Below are positions 40,317 through 48,137 of a stretch of DNA of 54,842 nucleotides, in pieces; position 1 is the first letter of the stretch; each line of letters begins with the position of its first letter. This DNA comes from an uncultured bacterium. Its GTDB lineage: Bacteria > Verrucomicrobiota > Kiritimatiellia > RFP12 > UBA1067. The notes under the pieces were generated by a model, which worked only from the letters and a program-made list of their open reading frames with translations, made no database searches and was not told where the DNA came from. Location of the stretch: the NCBI GenBank assembly GCA_902779865.1, contig CACZDG010000022.1:1-54842 (forward strand), given 5' to 3'. The translations under genes and the position numbers were made by a program.

Positions 40317-43300
40317 ATGTTCAAACCGGTATCGAATAAAGTCAACTTTCCCCAAATGGAGGAAGGCGTTCTCGCGTATTGGGCCGAGGGCGATGTGTTC
40401 AAGAAGTCCCTCGCGCGTAACGCGGGCGGGCAGCGTTACACGTTCTACGACGGTCCTCCGTTCGCAACGGGACTTCCGCATTACGGCCACCTCCTCGCCG
40501 GCGTAATCAAGGATATCGTCCCCCGCTACCAGACCATGCGCGGCAAGTACGTGGCGCGCCGCTTTGGCTGGGATACGCACGGTCTCCCGATCGAGGCTCT
40601 CGCGCAAGACGCGTTGGGCATCGCCGGCGCGCACGAGATCAAGGCTTACGGCATCGACAAGTTCAACGAGCAGTGTCGCTCGATGGTGCTCAAGTACGTG
40701 GGCGAGTGGCGCAAGACAGTCACGCGCATGGGCCGCTGGGTCGATTTCGACAACGACTACAAGACCATGAACCCCGACTTCATGGAGACGATCTGGTGGG
40801 TGTTCAAGCAACTCTGGGACCAGGGCCGCGTTTACAGGAGCCACCGCATTATGCCGTACTCTTGGAAACTCTCCACCCCGCTTTCCAACTTCGAGGCAGG
40901 CAGCAACTACAAAGACGTGCAGGATCCGACCGTGACGGTGCGTGTGAGGACGATAGGCATTCCCGGAGATTCCGGATTGTCCGGAATCTCCGGAAGCGAT
41001 GTTTACCTCCTGATCTGGACCACCACCCCTTGGACACTGCCGGAAAACCTCGCGATCTGTGCCGGTGCGAACATCGACTACGTGGCCGTGCGCGATCTCA
41101 CGGACGACGCGCGCCCGATTTACGTTATGGCCAAGGCTCGCCTGACGCACATCTTCAAGAAGGAGGAGCAGTACGAGGTAGTTGCCGAGTTCAAGGGCAG
41201 TGCGCTGAAGGGCGTAGAGTACGAACCGATGTTCCCGTACTTCGCGGAGAAGCGCAAAGAGGGCGCGTTCCGTGTGTTGAACGACGACTACGTGACGACG
41301 GACGACGGCGTTGGCCTCGTACACATCGCCCCCGCGTACGGCGAAGACGACTTCCGCGTTTGCCAGGAAGCCGGCATAAAGGCATTTGCCGACCCGCTCG
41401 ACTCTTCCTGCAACTTCACGGACGAGGTGCCGGAATACGCAGGGCGTTTCTGCAAGGACTGTGACAAGGACATCATCAAGCGACTGAAGGCCGAGGGCAA
41501 GCTCGTACACCAGGCCACGATCACCCACTCCTATCCGTTCTGCGACCGTACCGACACGCCTCTCATCTACCGCGCCATCGACGCATGGTATGTGAAGGTG
41601 GAGGATCTCCACGACAAGCTCGCCGCCAATAACGCGACGGTGCACTGGATGCCGGAGTACGTGGGCGACAAGCGTTTCGGCAACTGGATCAAGGACGCTC
41701 GCGACTGGAACATCAGCCGCAACCGCTTCTGGGGTAGCTGCATCCCGGTGTGGGTCAACGACGACGACCCGTCCGACATGATCTGCGTCGGATCCATCGC
41801 GGAGCTTGAGCAGCTGAGCGGCGAGCGCGTGAGCGACCTCCACAAGCATTTCGTTGACAAGGTCGTGATCCGCAAGGACGGCAAGACCTACCACCGCACG
41901 CCCGAAGTGCTCGACTGCTGGTTTGAAAGCGGTTCCATGCCGTATGCGCAGCAGCACTACATGGGAGATGGCGATCCGTCGGCGTTCTTCCCCGCCGACT
42001 TCATCGCCGAGGGCCTCGACCAGACGCGCGGCTGGTTCTATACGCTCATGTTGCTCGGCACGATGCTCTTCGGCAAGTCCCCGTACCGCAACGTGGTGGT
42101 GAACGGGCTCGTGCTTGCCGAGGACGGCAAGAAGATGTCCAAGCGCCTGAAGAACTACCCCGACCCCACGAAGATGCTCGACCTCTACGGCGCGGACGCC
42201 ATCCGCCTGTACATGATCTACTCGCCCGTGGTGCGCGCCGAAAACCTCAAGTTCTCGGAGAACGGCGTGAAGCAGGTCCTGCGCGACCTCCTGATTCCGT
42301 GGTGGAACGCATACTCGTTCTTCGTCACCTACGCGAACGTGGATGGCTTCAACGACAGCGAAGTCCAGATGTCCGAACTGCGTTCGGACAACGTGCTCGA
42401 CCGCTGGATCGTCTCGTCGCTCGAAACGCTCGTGAACGATGTTACGGAGGCGATGGACAACTACGACCTCCAGCGTTCCGTGCGCCCGTTCGTCGCATTC
42501 GTCGAAGACCTCACAAACTGGTACATCCGCCGCAGCCGCCGCCGTTTCTGGAAATCGCAGAACGATGGGGACAAGCTCAATGCCTACCGCACGCTCCGTT
42601 ACGTGCTCGTGCAGCTCTGCAAGGTGGCCGCGCCGTTCACGCCGTTCATCGCCGAGGAAATCTACCGCAATCTCAAGGGCGCAGGAGATCCCGAATCGGT
42701 ACACCTCTGCGACTTCCCCACTGCGAACGCCGGCGCGCGCGACCTCGCGCTCGAACGCGACATGGCCGCAGTCCAGACTATCGTCAAACTGGGACGTCAG
42801 CTGCGCGTGGACAACAACCTCAAGGTGCGCCAGCCGCTCGCTAAGATACGCGTGGCGGGTGCGAACACGCGTCTCGACGACCTCATCCTCGACGAGCTCA
42901 ACATCAAGGAAGTCGAATACGTCGCTGACGAGACGACGCTCTGCGACGTTTCCTTCAAGGCGAACTTCAAGACGCTCGGACGCAAGTGCGGCCCGAAGAT
43001 GAAGGCCGTCGCCGCGGCCATCGCGGCCATGAAGGGCTTCTCGGCTCCGCAGACCGTTGAAGGCGTGGAGCTGACAGACGAGGACGTGCTTGTGACGCGT
43101 ACGCCGAAGGCCGGCATGGTCGTCGCATCCGAGGGCGCGATCGTCGTTGGCCTCGAAACCACCCTTACGCCCGAGCTCGTCGCAGAAGGCAACGCCCGCG
43201 AGTTCGTGAGCCACGTGCAGTCCATGCGCAAGGACGCTGACTTCGAGGTGACGCAGCGCATCTCCGTTACTGTCGAGGCCGACGACGAAATGAAGGCCGC

Positions 43301-43436
43301 GATCGAGGCGCACCGCGACTACGTGACTGCGGAGACGCTTGCGACATCGCTTGAATTCGCTACTTGCGGCGATGCGGCCGCCGTCGATCTCAACGGACAC
43401 TCCACGAAAATCCGCGTGGAGAAAACCGTGGCGTAA
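40317..43436 (+). CDS. ileS: Isoleucyl-tRNA synthetase, eukaryotic-like (type 2)
   Basis: This class I synthetase charges tRNA-Ile. The 1,039-residue product has GPPFATGLPHYGHLLAG (HIGH motif as HYGH, 55-58), the eukaryotic-type RRFGWDTHGLPIE, an editing domain with LIWTTTPWTLPENLA, KMSKR near residue 607 and a long C-terminal anticodon-binding part. The spelling of the HIGH region and the length match type 2 enzymes, known for natural mupirocin tolerance. A perfect 14-bp inverted repeat (40963-40993) is read in frame as PGDSGLSGISG just before the editing motif and looks like an insertion. The ATG at 40317 has GGAG upstream; hisH follows after 19 bases. Confidence 0.95.
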   Translation: MFKPVSNKVNFPQMEEGVLAYWAEGDVFKKSLARNAGGQRYTFYDGPPFATGLPHYGHLLAGVIKDIVPRYQTMRGKYVARRFGWDTHGLPIEALAQDALGIAGAHEIKAYGIDKFNEQCRSMVLKYVGEWRKTVTRMGRWVDFDNDYKTMNPDFMETIWWVFKQLWDQGRVYRSHRIMPYSWKLSTPLSNFEAGSNYKDVQDPTVTVRVRTIGIPGDSGLSGISGSDVYLLIWTTTPWTLPENLAICAGANIDYVAVRDLTDDARPIYVMAKARLTHIFKKEEQYEVVAEFKGSALKGVEYEPMFPYFAEKRKEGAFRVLNDDYVTTDDGVGLVHIAPAYGEDDFRVCQEAGIKAFADPLDSSCNFTDEVPEYAGRFCKDCDKDIIKRLKAEGKLVHQATITHSYPFCDRTDTPLIYRAIDAWYVKVEDLHDKLAANNATVHWMPEYVGDKRFGNWIKDARDWNISRNRFWGSCIPVWVNDDDPSDMICVGSIAELEQLSGERVSDLHKHFVDKVVIRKDGKTYHRTPEVLDCWFESGSMPYAQQHYMGDGDPSAFFPADFIAEGLDQTRGWFYTLMLLGTMLFGKSPYRNVVVNGLVLAEDGKKMSKRLKNYPDPTKMLDLYGADAIRLYMIYSPVVRAENLKFSENGVKQVLRDLLIPWWNAYSFFVTYANVDGFNDSEVQMSELRSDNVLDRWIVSSLETLVNDVTEAMDNYDLQRSVRPFVAFVEDLTNWYIRRSRRRFWKSQNDGDKLNAYRTLRYVLVQLCKVAAPFTPFIAEEIYRNLKGAGDPESVHLCDFPTANAGARDLALERDMAAVQTIVKLGRQLRVDNNLKVRQPLAKIRVAGANTRLDDLILDELNIKEVEYVADETTLCDVSFKANFKTLGRKCGPKMKAVAAAIAAMKGFSAPQTVEGVELTDEDVLVTRTPKAGMVVASEGAIVVGLETTLTPELVAEGNAREFVSHVQSMRKDADFEVTQRISVTVEADDEMKAAIEAHRDYVTAETLATSLEFATCGDAAAVDLNGHSTKIRVEKTVA
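40963..40993. repeat. Perfect 14-bp inverted repeat inside ileS
   Basis: CCGGAGATTCCGGA, a TTG loop, and the exact reverse complement. It encodes PGDSGLSGISG, a Gly/Ser-rich segment between two conserved parts of the synthetase (about residues 216-226). It looks like a palindromic element accommodated in frame. Confidence 0.85.
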
Positions 43437-43455
43437 AGCGTAAAGAAAGGCTTTT

Positions 43456-44022
43456 ATGACGGCCATTGTCGATTACCGCGCTGGCAACCTAACGAGCGTC
43501 AAGCTCGCGTTCGCCGCCATCGGCGAGCCGGTGGAGGTGACGAGCGATCCGGCTAGGGTGCGTTCGGCGGAGCGAGTGGTGTTTCCCGGCGTTGGGGCGG
43601 CTCGTAGCGCGATGGAGAACCTGCTCGAACTCGGTCTTGTCGATGTGGTGAAGGAGGCGGCGACGGACGGGCGCCTGTTCCTTGGCATCTGCCTTGGAAT
43701 GCAGATACTCTTTGAGCACAGCGACGAGGACGGCGGCGTTGATACGCTTGGCGTTTTGCCGGGGCGCGTGCGCCGGTTCCCGAACGTGCCCGGCTGCAAG
43801 GTGCCCGAGATCGGCTGGAACCAGGTGAATGGCGGCGCTGAATACTATTTCGTACACAGCTACTACGCGGAACTCGGGCCGTGGACGTTTGGCAAAACCG
43901 AATACGCCGGAGTTGAATTTACTTCAATGGTGAAGAAGGGGAAGCTGTGGGCGTGCCAGTTCCATCCGGAAAAATCAGGACGCGTTGGGCTTGAACTGCT
44001 GAAAGGTTGGTTGGCATGTTGA
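43456..44022 (+). CDS. hisH: Imidazole glycerol phosphate synthase, glutaminase subunit
   Basis: HisH releases ammonia from glutamine and channels it to HisF for histidine and AICAR formation. The 188-residue product is a class I glutamine amidotransferase with IVDYRAGNLTSV at the start, the nucleophile elbow GICLGMQILFE with C79, and QFHPEKSG supplying the His and Glu of the triad. GWNQVNGG and YFVHSYYAE are further HisH motifs. It overlaps hisF by seven bases. No other his genes are in the window. Confidence 0.95.
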   Translation: MTAIVDYRAGNLTSVKLAFAAIGEPVEVTSDPARVRSAERVVFPGVGAARSAMENLLELGLVDVVKEAATDGRLFLGICLGMQILFEHSDEDGGVDTLGVLPGRVRRFPNVPGCKVPEIGWNQVNGGAEYYFVHSYYAELGPWTFGKTEYAGVEFTSMVKKGKLWACQFHPEKSGRVGLELLKGWLAC

Positions 44023-44792
44023 CGAAACGCATTATTCCCTGTCTCGACGTCCGCGGCGGACGTGTGACGAAGGGCGTCAAGTTCAAGAACAACATCGACC
44101 TGGGCGATCCCGTGGAGATGGCGGTGGCTTATTCCAACGGCGGCGCGGACGAGTTGGTGTTCTACGACATCACGGCATCGGCGGAGCGCCGCCCGATCGA
44201 CATCGGCATGGTGGCCGCGGTTGCGGAGACGATCCGCATCCCGTTCGCAGTCGGCGGCGGCATATCGGACGTCTCGGACATGGAGCGCGTTATTCTCGCG
44301 GGTGCGGAGAAGGTTAGCGTCAATTCCCTCGCAGTGCGTAACCCGCAGATAATATCCGACGGGGCCCGGGCGTTCGGCGCACAGTGCGTGGTGCTAGGCA
44401 TGGATCCCGTGAAGAGCGACAACCCGAAGTGCCCCAGCGGTTACGAAATCACCACGCGCGGATTCCGCGAGTTCACGGGGATGGACGCCGTGGAGTGGGC
44501 GAAGCGCGCGGCAGACCTTGGAGCGGGCGAAATCGTGGTCAACAGCGTTGATGCGGATGGAACGCGCTGTGGTTTTGAATTGACCATCACGCGCCTTATT
44601 GCGGAGGCTGTGCCCGTGCCTGTGGTCGCGTCCGGCGGTGCCGGAAATCCATCCCACCTTGCCGACGCCTTCAACGTCGCCCATGCCGACGCCGCGATAG
44701 TGGCGGGGATGGTTCACACCGGCGAATGGACGATTGCCCAAATCAAGGCCGACCTCGCCGCCGCAAACGTGCCCGTGCGCAAGGTCTGGTAA
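44016..44792 (+). CDS. hisF: Imidazole glycerol phosphate synthase, cyclase subunit
   Basis: HisF is the (beta/alpha)8 cyclase that uses HisH-derived ammonia to make IGP and AICAR. The 258-residue product begins MLTKRIIPCLDVRGGRVTKG with the catalytic D11, and the second catalytic Asp is in VLGMDPVKSD near residue 130. Phosphate-binding loops AVGGGISDVSD and ASGGAGNPSHL are intact. The ATG at 44016 is the family start; a TTG at 44007 is less likely. It overlaps hisH, consistent with the 1:1 complex. Confidence 0.96.
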   Translation: MLTKRIIPCLDVRGGRVTKGVKFKNNIDLGDPVEMAVAYSNGGADELVFYDITASAERRPIDIGMVAAVAETIRIPFAVGGGISDVSDMERVILAGAEKVSVNSLAVRNPQIISDGARAFGAQCVVLGMDPVKSDNPKCPSGYEITTRGFREFTGMDAVEWAKRAADLGAGEIVVNSVDADGTRCGFELTITRLIAEAVPVPVVASGGAGNPSHLADAFNVAHADAAIVAGMVHTGEWTIAQIKADLAAANVPVRKVW

Positions 44793-44878
44793 AGCTACGC
44801 GTCCGTACGATCTAGGCTGGGCCAACGGCATGACTGATTACCTTACCAGTGGCGACATGAAGTTGAAAGGAAAATAAC

Positions 44879-45820
44879 GTGCGCAACTGGCTTATCGTCT
44901 GGGGCGTAATCATCGTCTGGGGCATAACGTTCGTGAACACGCGGGCGCTGCTTGCCGATTTCTCTTCCTTTGAAATAATGGTGCTGCGCTTTGTCCTCGC
45001 GTTTGCGACGCTGTGCGCGATCGAACGGGTGATGCGTCCTCCGAAGTACCGTGAGAAGGTTTCCGAGTGGATTTTCGCTGCCATGGGCTTCACGGGATTT
45101 CTGGCGTACCATTTCCTGGAGAACTGCGCGATATACTACACCAATGCGAGCAACGTGGCCATTCTAACGTCGTTTGCGCCTGTGGCGACGGCGATCTTGG
45201 CGCGCGTCTGCACGAAAAACAGGCAGGTTTCATTCGGTCTTTTTGTCGGTTCGTTTATCGCCATTGGAGGAGTGGCGCTCGTGAGTTTGAACGGCGAGCG
45301 TGCGCTGGAGCTGCGTCCGATTGGGGACGTGATGGCGATTTGCTCGATGGTGTCGTGGGCGTTTTACTCCATACTCATCGACATCGTGAACGGGCAAGGG
45401 GTGTCACCGCTTGTCGCGGTGCGGAAGGCGTTGGGGTGGTCGCTTGCCATGATAGTTCCGCTTGCCGTATTTGGAGCGACGGAACTCGGTTCGCATGCGT
45501 TGGACGGTTCGTTCGTGGTAAACTTTGATATGGCTGCAAATGCGCGGAGATTTGCAAATCCACTCAATTGGGTGAATCTCGCAATGCTTGGGATTCTGGC
45601 GTCCGCCGCCTGTTTCGTGCTTTGGAGCGTGGCGTGCAAGGCGCTCGGTATCGTGAAAACCTCCATCGCGTTGTACATCATTCCCGTGGTGGGCGTCGTA
45701 TTTGCCATGATCGCACTCGGCGAGAGAGTGACGCTCCTGGAAGTCGCGGGTGGATGTGTCATCCTCATTGGAATGGCCATTGCCGAAAAGCGATGCCACG
45801 ATGATTTGGTAGTTGATTGA
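44879..45820 (+). CDS. EamA/DMT-family transporter
   Basis: The 313-residue product has about ten hydrophobic helices in two EamA repeats, with typical openings WGVIIVWGITFVNTRALLA in the first and MAICSMVSWAFYSILIDIV in the second. Such permeases export or import amino acids, nucleotide sugars or other metabolites; the substrate cannot be inferred. The start is a GTG (44879) following a GAAAGGA ribosome-binding site. It has an 86-base gap after hisF with no clear promoter. The last residues (EKRCHDDLVVD) form a short cytosolic tail. Confidence 0.83.
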   Translation: MRNWLIVWGVIIVWGITFVNTRALLADFSSFEIMVLRFVLAFATLCAIERVMRPPKYREKVSEWIFAAMGFTGFLAYHFLENCAIYYTNASNVAILTSFAPVATAILARVCTKNRQVSFGLFVGSFIAIGGVALVSLNGERALELRPIGDVMAICSMVSWAFYSILIDIVNGQGVSPLVAVRKALGWSLAMIVPLAVFGATELGSHALDGSFVVNFDMAANARRFANPLNWVNLAMLGILASAACFVLWSVACKALGIVKTSIALYIIPVVGVVFAMIALGERVTLLEVAGGCVILIGMAIAEKRCHDDLVVD

Positions 45821-45867
45821 AGAACGGTGTGGCGTTGCTGCTGCGGCTCGTCGGTATCGCTCGGGCT

Positions 45868-45896
45868 TTGCAAAACAGGGGGGATTATGGTATAAT
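45868..45896 (+). promoter_or_regulatory. Promoter of the TIM-barrel isomerase-Gfo/Idh-GH127 cluster
   Basis: TTGCAA (45868-45873) and a consensus TATAAT (45891-45896) are 17 bases apart; a TG precedes the -10. The first gene starts at 45939 after an AAGGAG ribosome-binding site. Confidence 0.7.
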
Positions 45897-45938
45897 GGCG
45901 GTGTCTTTTGAACAACAATAAAAACAAGGAGATACCAA

Positions 45939-46931
45939 ATGGCGAGAAAAGTGACGATCTGTTCGCTCCAGTGGGGTGACGTGCCCCTGAAGAAACTGTG
46001 CGAGACGATTGGGGAGATTGGCTACGACGGCATTGAGCTCGGCGTGGTGCCAAACCACTTTGACGTGGAGAAGGCGGCGAAGTCGAAGTCTTACTGCGAT
46101 GACGTGCGTGGCACGCTCGCGGAGCACGGCCTCGGTTGCTGGGCAATATCCGCTCACCTTCAGGGACAACTAGTGTGCGACGTCCTCGATGAGCGCCACG
46201 CCGGTTTCGCGCCCAAAGCGTTGCGCAAGGATCCGAAGGCGATGCGCGCCTGGGCTGTGAAGATGATGAAGTTCTCCGCCAAGGCCGCCCGCAATCTCGG
46301 CGTGGGCGTCGTGAACGGTTTCACCGGCTCGCCAATCTGGCACATGCTTTATTCTTTCCCGCCGGTGACGCGCGAGATGGTGGCGGAAGGCTACCGGGCC
46401 GTCGCGAAGGCGTGGAAGCCCATCCTCGACGTATTCAAGGACGAGGGCGTTAAGTTTGCGCTTGAAGTGCATCCGACGGAGATCGCGTTCGACATTGCGT
46501 CCGCCCAGCGCACGCTGGAGGCGCTGGATGGCCATCCGGCGTTCGGCTTCAACTACGATCCGTCGCACCTCGGCTACCAGGGCGTTGACTACGTGAAGTT
46601 CATCAGGATGTTCGGCGACAGGATATTCCACGTACACGTCAAGGACGCCTGGTGGGGCCATGGCGACGGCACGGTGGGCGTGTTCGGCGGACACGTCGAT
46701 TTCGGTGATCCCCGCCGTTACTGGGACTTCCGTTCGCCGGGACGCGGCGACGTGAACTTCGAGGAGATCATTGTGGCGCTCAACGACGTTGGCTACAGCG
46801 GCCCTCTTTCCGTCGAATGGGAGGATTCGCGCATGGATCGTCTGCACGGCGCGCGCGAGTCGCTGGATTTTGTCCGCCGTCTCGACTTCTCGCCGTCCGC
46901 TGCGGCGTTCGACTCGACTTTCGGCAAGTAA
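45939..46931 (+). CDS. Sugar phosphate isomerase/epimerase (xylose-isomerase-like TIM barrel)
   Basis: The 330-residue product belongs to the AP-endonuclease-2/IolE-like TIM-barrel family, which isomerises or epimerises sugars and inososes. Metal-site residues are seen in [15 protein letters not shown] (Glu), [12 protein letters not shown] (Asp, His), [12 protein letters not shown] (His) and [14 protein letters not shown] (Glu). It starts after a strong AAGGAG site. A Gfo/Idh dehydrogenase follows after 32 bases, a pairing common in catabolism of inositol, keto-sugars and rare sugars. No signal peptide is present, so it acts in the cytoplasm. Confidence 0.87.
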   Translation: MARKVTICSLQWGDVPLKKLCETIGEIGYDGIELGVVPNHFDVEKAAKSKSYCDDVRGTLAEHGLGCWAISAHLQGQLVCDVLDERHAGFAPKALRKDPKAMRAWAVKMMKFSAKAARNLGVGVVNGFTGSPIWHMLYSFPPVTREMVAEGYRAVAKAWKPILDVFKDEGVKFALEVHPTEIAFDIASAQRTLEALDGHPAFGFNYDPSHLGYQGVDYVKFIRMFGDRIFHVHVKDAWWGHGDGTVGVFGGHVDFGDPRRYWDFRSPGRGDVNFEEIIVALNDVGYSGPLSVEWEDSRMDRLHGARESLDFVRRLDFSPSAAAFDSTFGK

Positions 46932-46963
46932 TCTGAACATCATCAACTAAGGAGAACTAAGAA

Positions 46964-48118
46964 ATGAAGAAGCTTAAAATGGGCATGGTGGGCGGCGGCA
47001 TCGGCGCCTTCATCGGAGAAGTACACCGCAAGGCGGCGCGCATGGACGGCGGAGTGGAGTTCGTCGCGGGCGCGTTTGACGTTGATCCCGAGAAGTCGCT
47101 CGAACAGGGGCGCATCCTCGGCGTCGATCCGAAGCGCACCTACCGCACCTACGACGAGATGATCAAGGCGGAGCTCGCTCTCCCCAAGGGCGAGCGCATT
47201 GACTTCGTCTCGATCTGTACGCCCAACCACACGCATTTCCCGATCGCCAAGGCATTCCTCGAGGCTGGTTTCAACGTGATGTGCGAGAAGCCCATGACCC
47301 TAACGGTCGCACAGGCGCTCGAACTCGATGCGCTCGTGAAGAAGACGAAGCTCACCTTCGGCCTCATGCACACCTACACCGGCTATCCGATGGTGAAGCT
47401 CGCGCGCGACATGGTGAAGGCCGGCGATCTCGGCAAGATCCGCAAGGTCGTGGTGCAGTATCCGCAGGGCTGGCTCTTCAAGCTCACCGGCAAGGAGAAC
47501 ATGCAGGCGTCGTGGCGCACCGACCCGAAGCGTTCCGGGCGCGCTGGCTGCATGGGCGATATCGGCACCCACGCCGCAAACCTCGCCGAGTTTGTGACTG
47601 GGCTCAAGATCACGGAAGTGCTGGCGGACCTCACGATCTTCGTGAAGGGGCGCAAGCTCGACGACGACGGCAACGTGCTCTTCCACATGGAGAAGGGCGC
47701 GAAGGGCGTCCTCACCGCGTCCCAGATCGCCCCGGGCGAGGAGAACGACCTGCACATCTGGGTGTATGGCGAGAAGAAGGCGCTCGCATGGTATCAGGAG
47801 AACCCCAACTACCTGCGCGTATTCGACCAGGAGGCGCCGGAGCAGGTGTGGAAGCGCGGCAACGGGTACGTGGGGACGAAGTCCGCAGCCGCCGTCAGGT
47901 GCACGCGTACCCCGAGCGGGCACCCCGAGGCGTTCCTCGAGGCGTTCGCGAACAACTACTGCAACTTCTGCGACACGATCCGCGCGAAGATGGCCGGAAG
48001 GAAGCCCACGGCGCTTGAGCTCGACTTCCCCGGAATCATCGACGGCGTGCGCGGCATGAAGTTCATAGACGCCGTGTGCGACTCGTCCGAGCAGGGCAAC
48101 GTCTGGAAAAAAATCTAG
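46964..48118 (+). CDS. Cytoplasmic Gfo/Idh/MocA-family dehydrogenase
   Basis: The 384-residue product has a Rossmann start GMVGGGIGAFIGEVHRKAA, the family motif MCEKPMTLTVAQALELD with the catalytic Lys, and a C-domain with GRAGCMGDIGTHAANLAEF in which the His/Asp pair usually contacts the sugar. Unlike the Tat-exported relative at 3574 it has no signal peptide. Together with the upstream isomerase it probably oxidises and rearranges a sugar released by the GH127 enzyme encoded next. The exact sugar is unknown. Confidence 0.9.
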   Translation: MKKLKMGMVGGGIGAFIGEVHRKAARMDGGVEFVAGAFDVDPEKSLEQGRILGVDPKRTYRTYDEMIKAELALPKGERIDFVSICTPNHTHFPIAKAFLEAGFNVMCEKPMTLTVAQALELDALVKKTKLTFGLMHTYTGYPMVKLARDMVKAGDLGKIRKVVVQYPQGWLFKLTGKENMQASWRTDPKRSGRAGCMGDIGTHAANLAEFVTGLKITEVLADLTIFVKGRKLDDDGNVLFHMEKGAKGVLTASQIAPGEENDLHIWVYGEKKALAWYQENPNYLRVFDQEAPEQVWKRGNGYVGTKSAAAVRCTRTPSGHPEAFLEAFANNYCNFCDTIRAKMAGRKPTALELDFPGIIDGVRGMKFIDAVCDSSEQGNVWKKI

Positions 48119-48137
48119 GTATATGCCGGAGTTGACG

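Noticed and set aside
40281-43466. Very long open frame on the reverse strand across ileS
   Set aside because: It is exactly antisense to a clear isoleucyl-tRNA synthetase with all class I motifs; its Val/Arg/His-rich translation is a codon-bias shadow.
44830-44877. 15-codon upstream open frame before the EamA gene
   Set aside because: It has no ribosome-binding site of its own and no coding character; probably chance.
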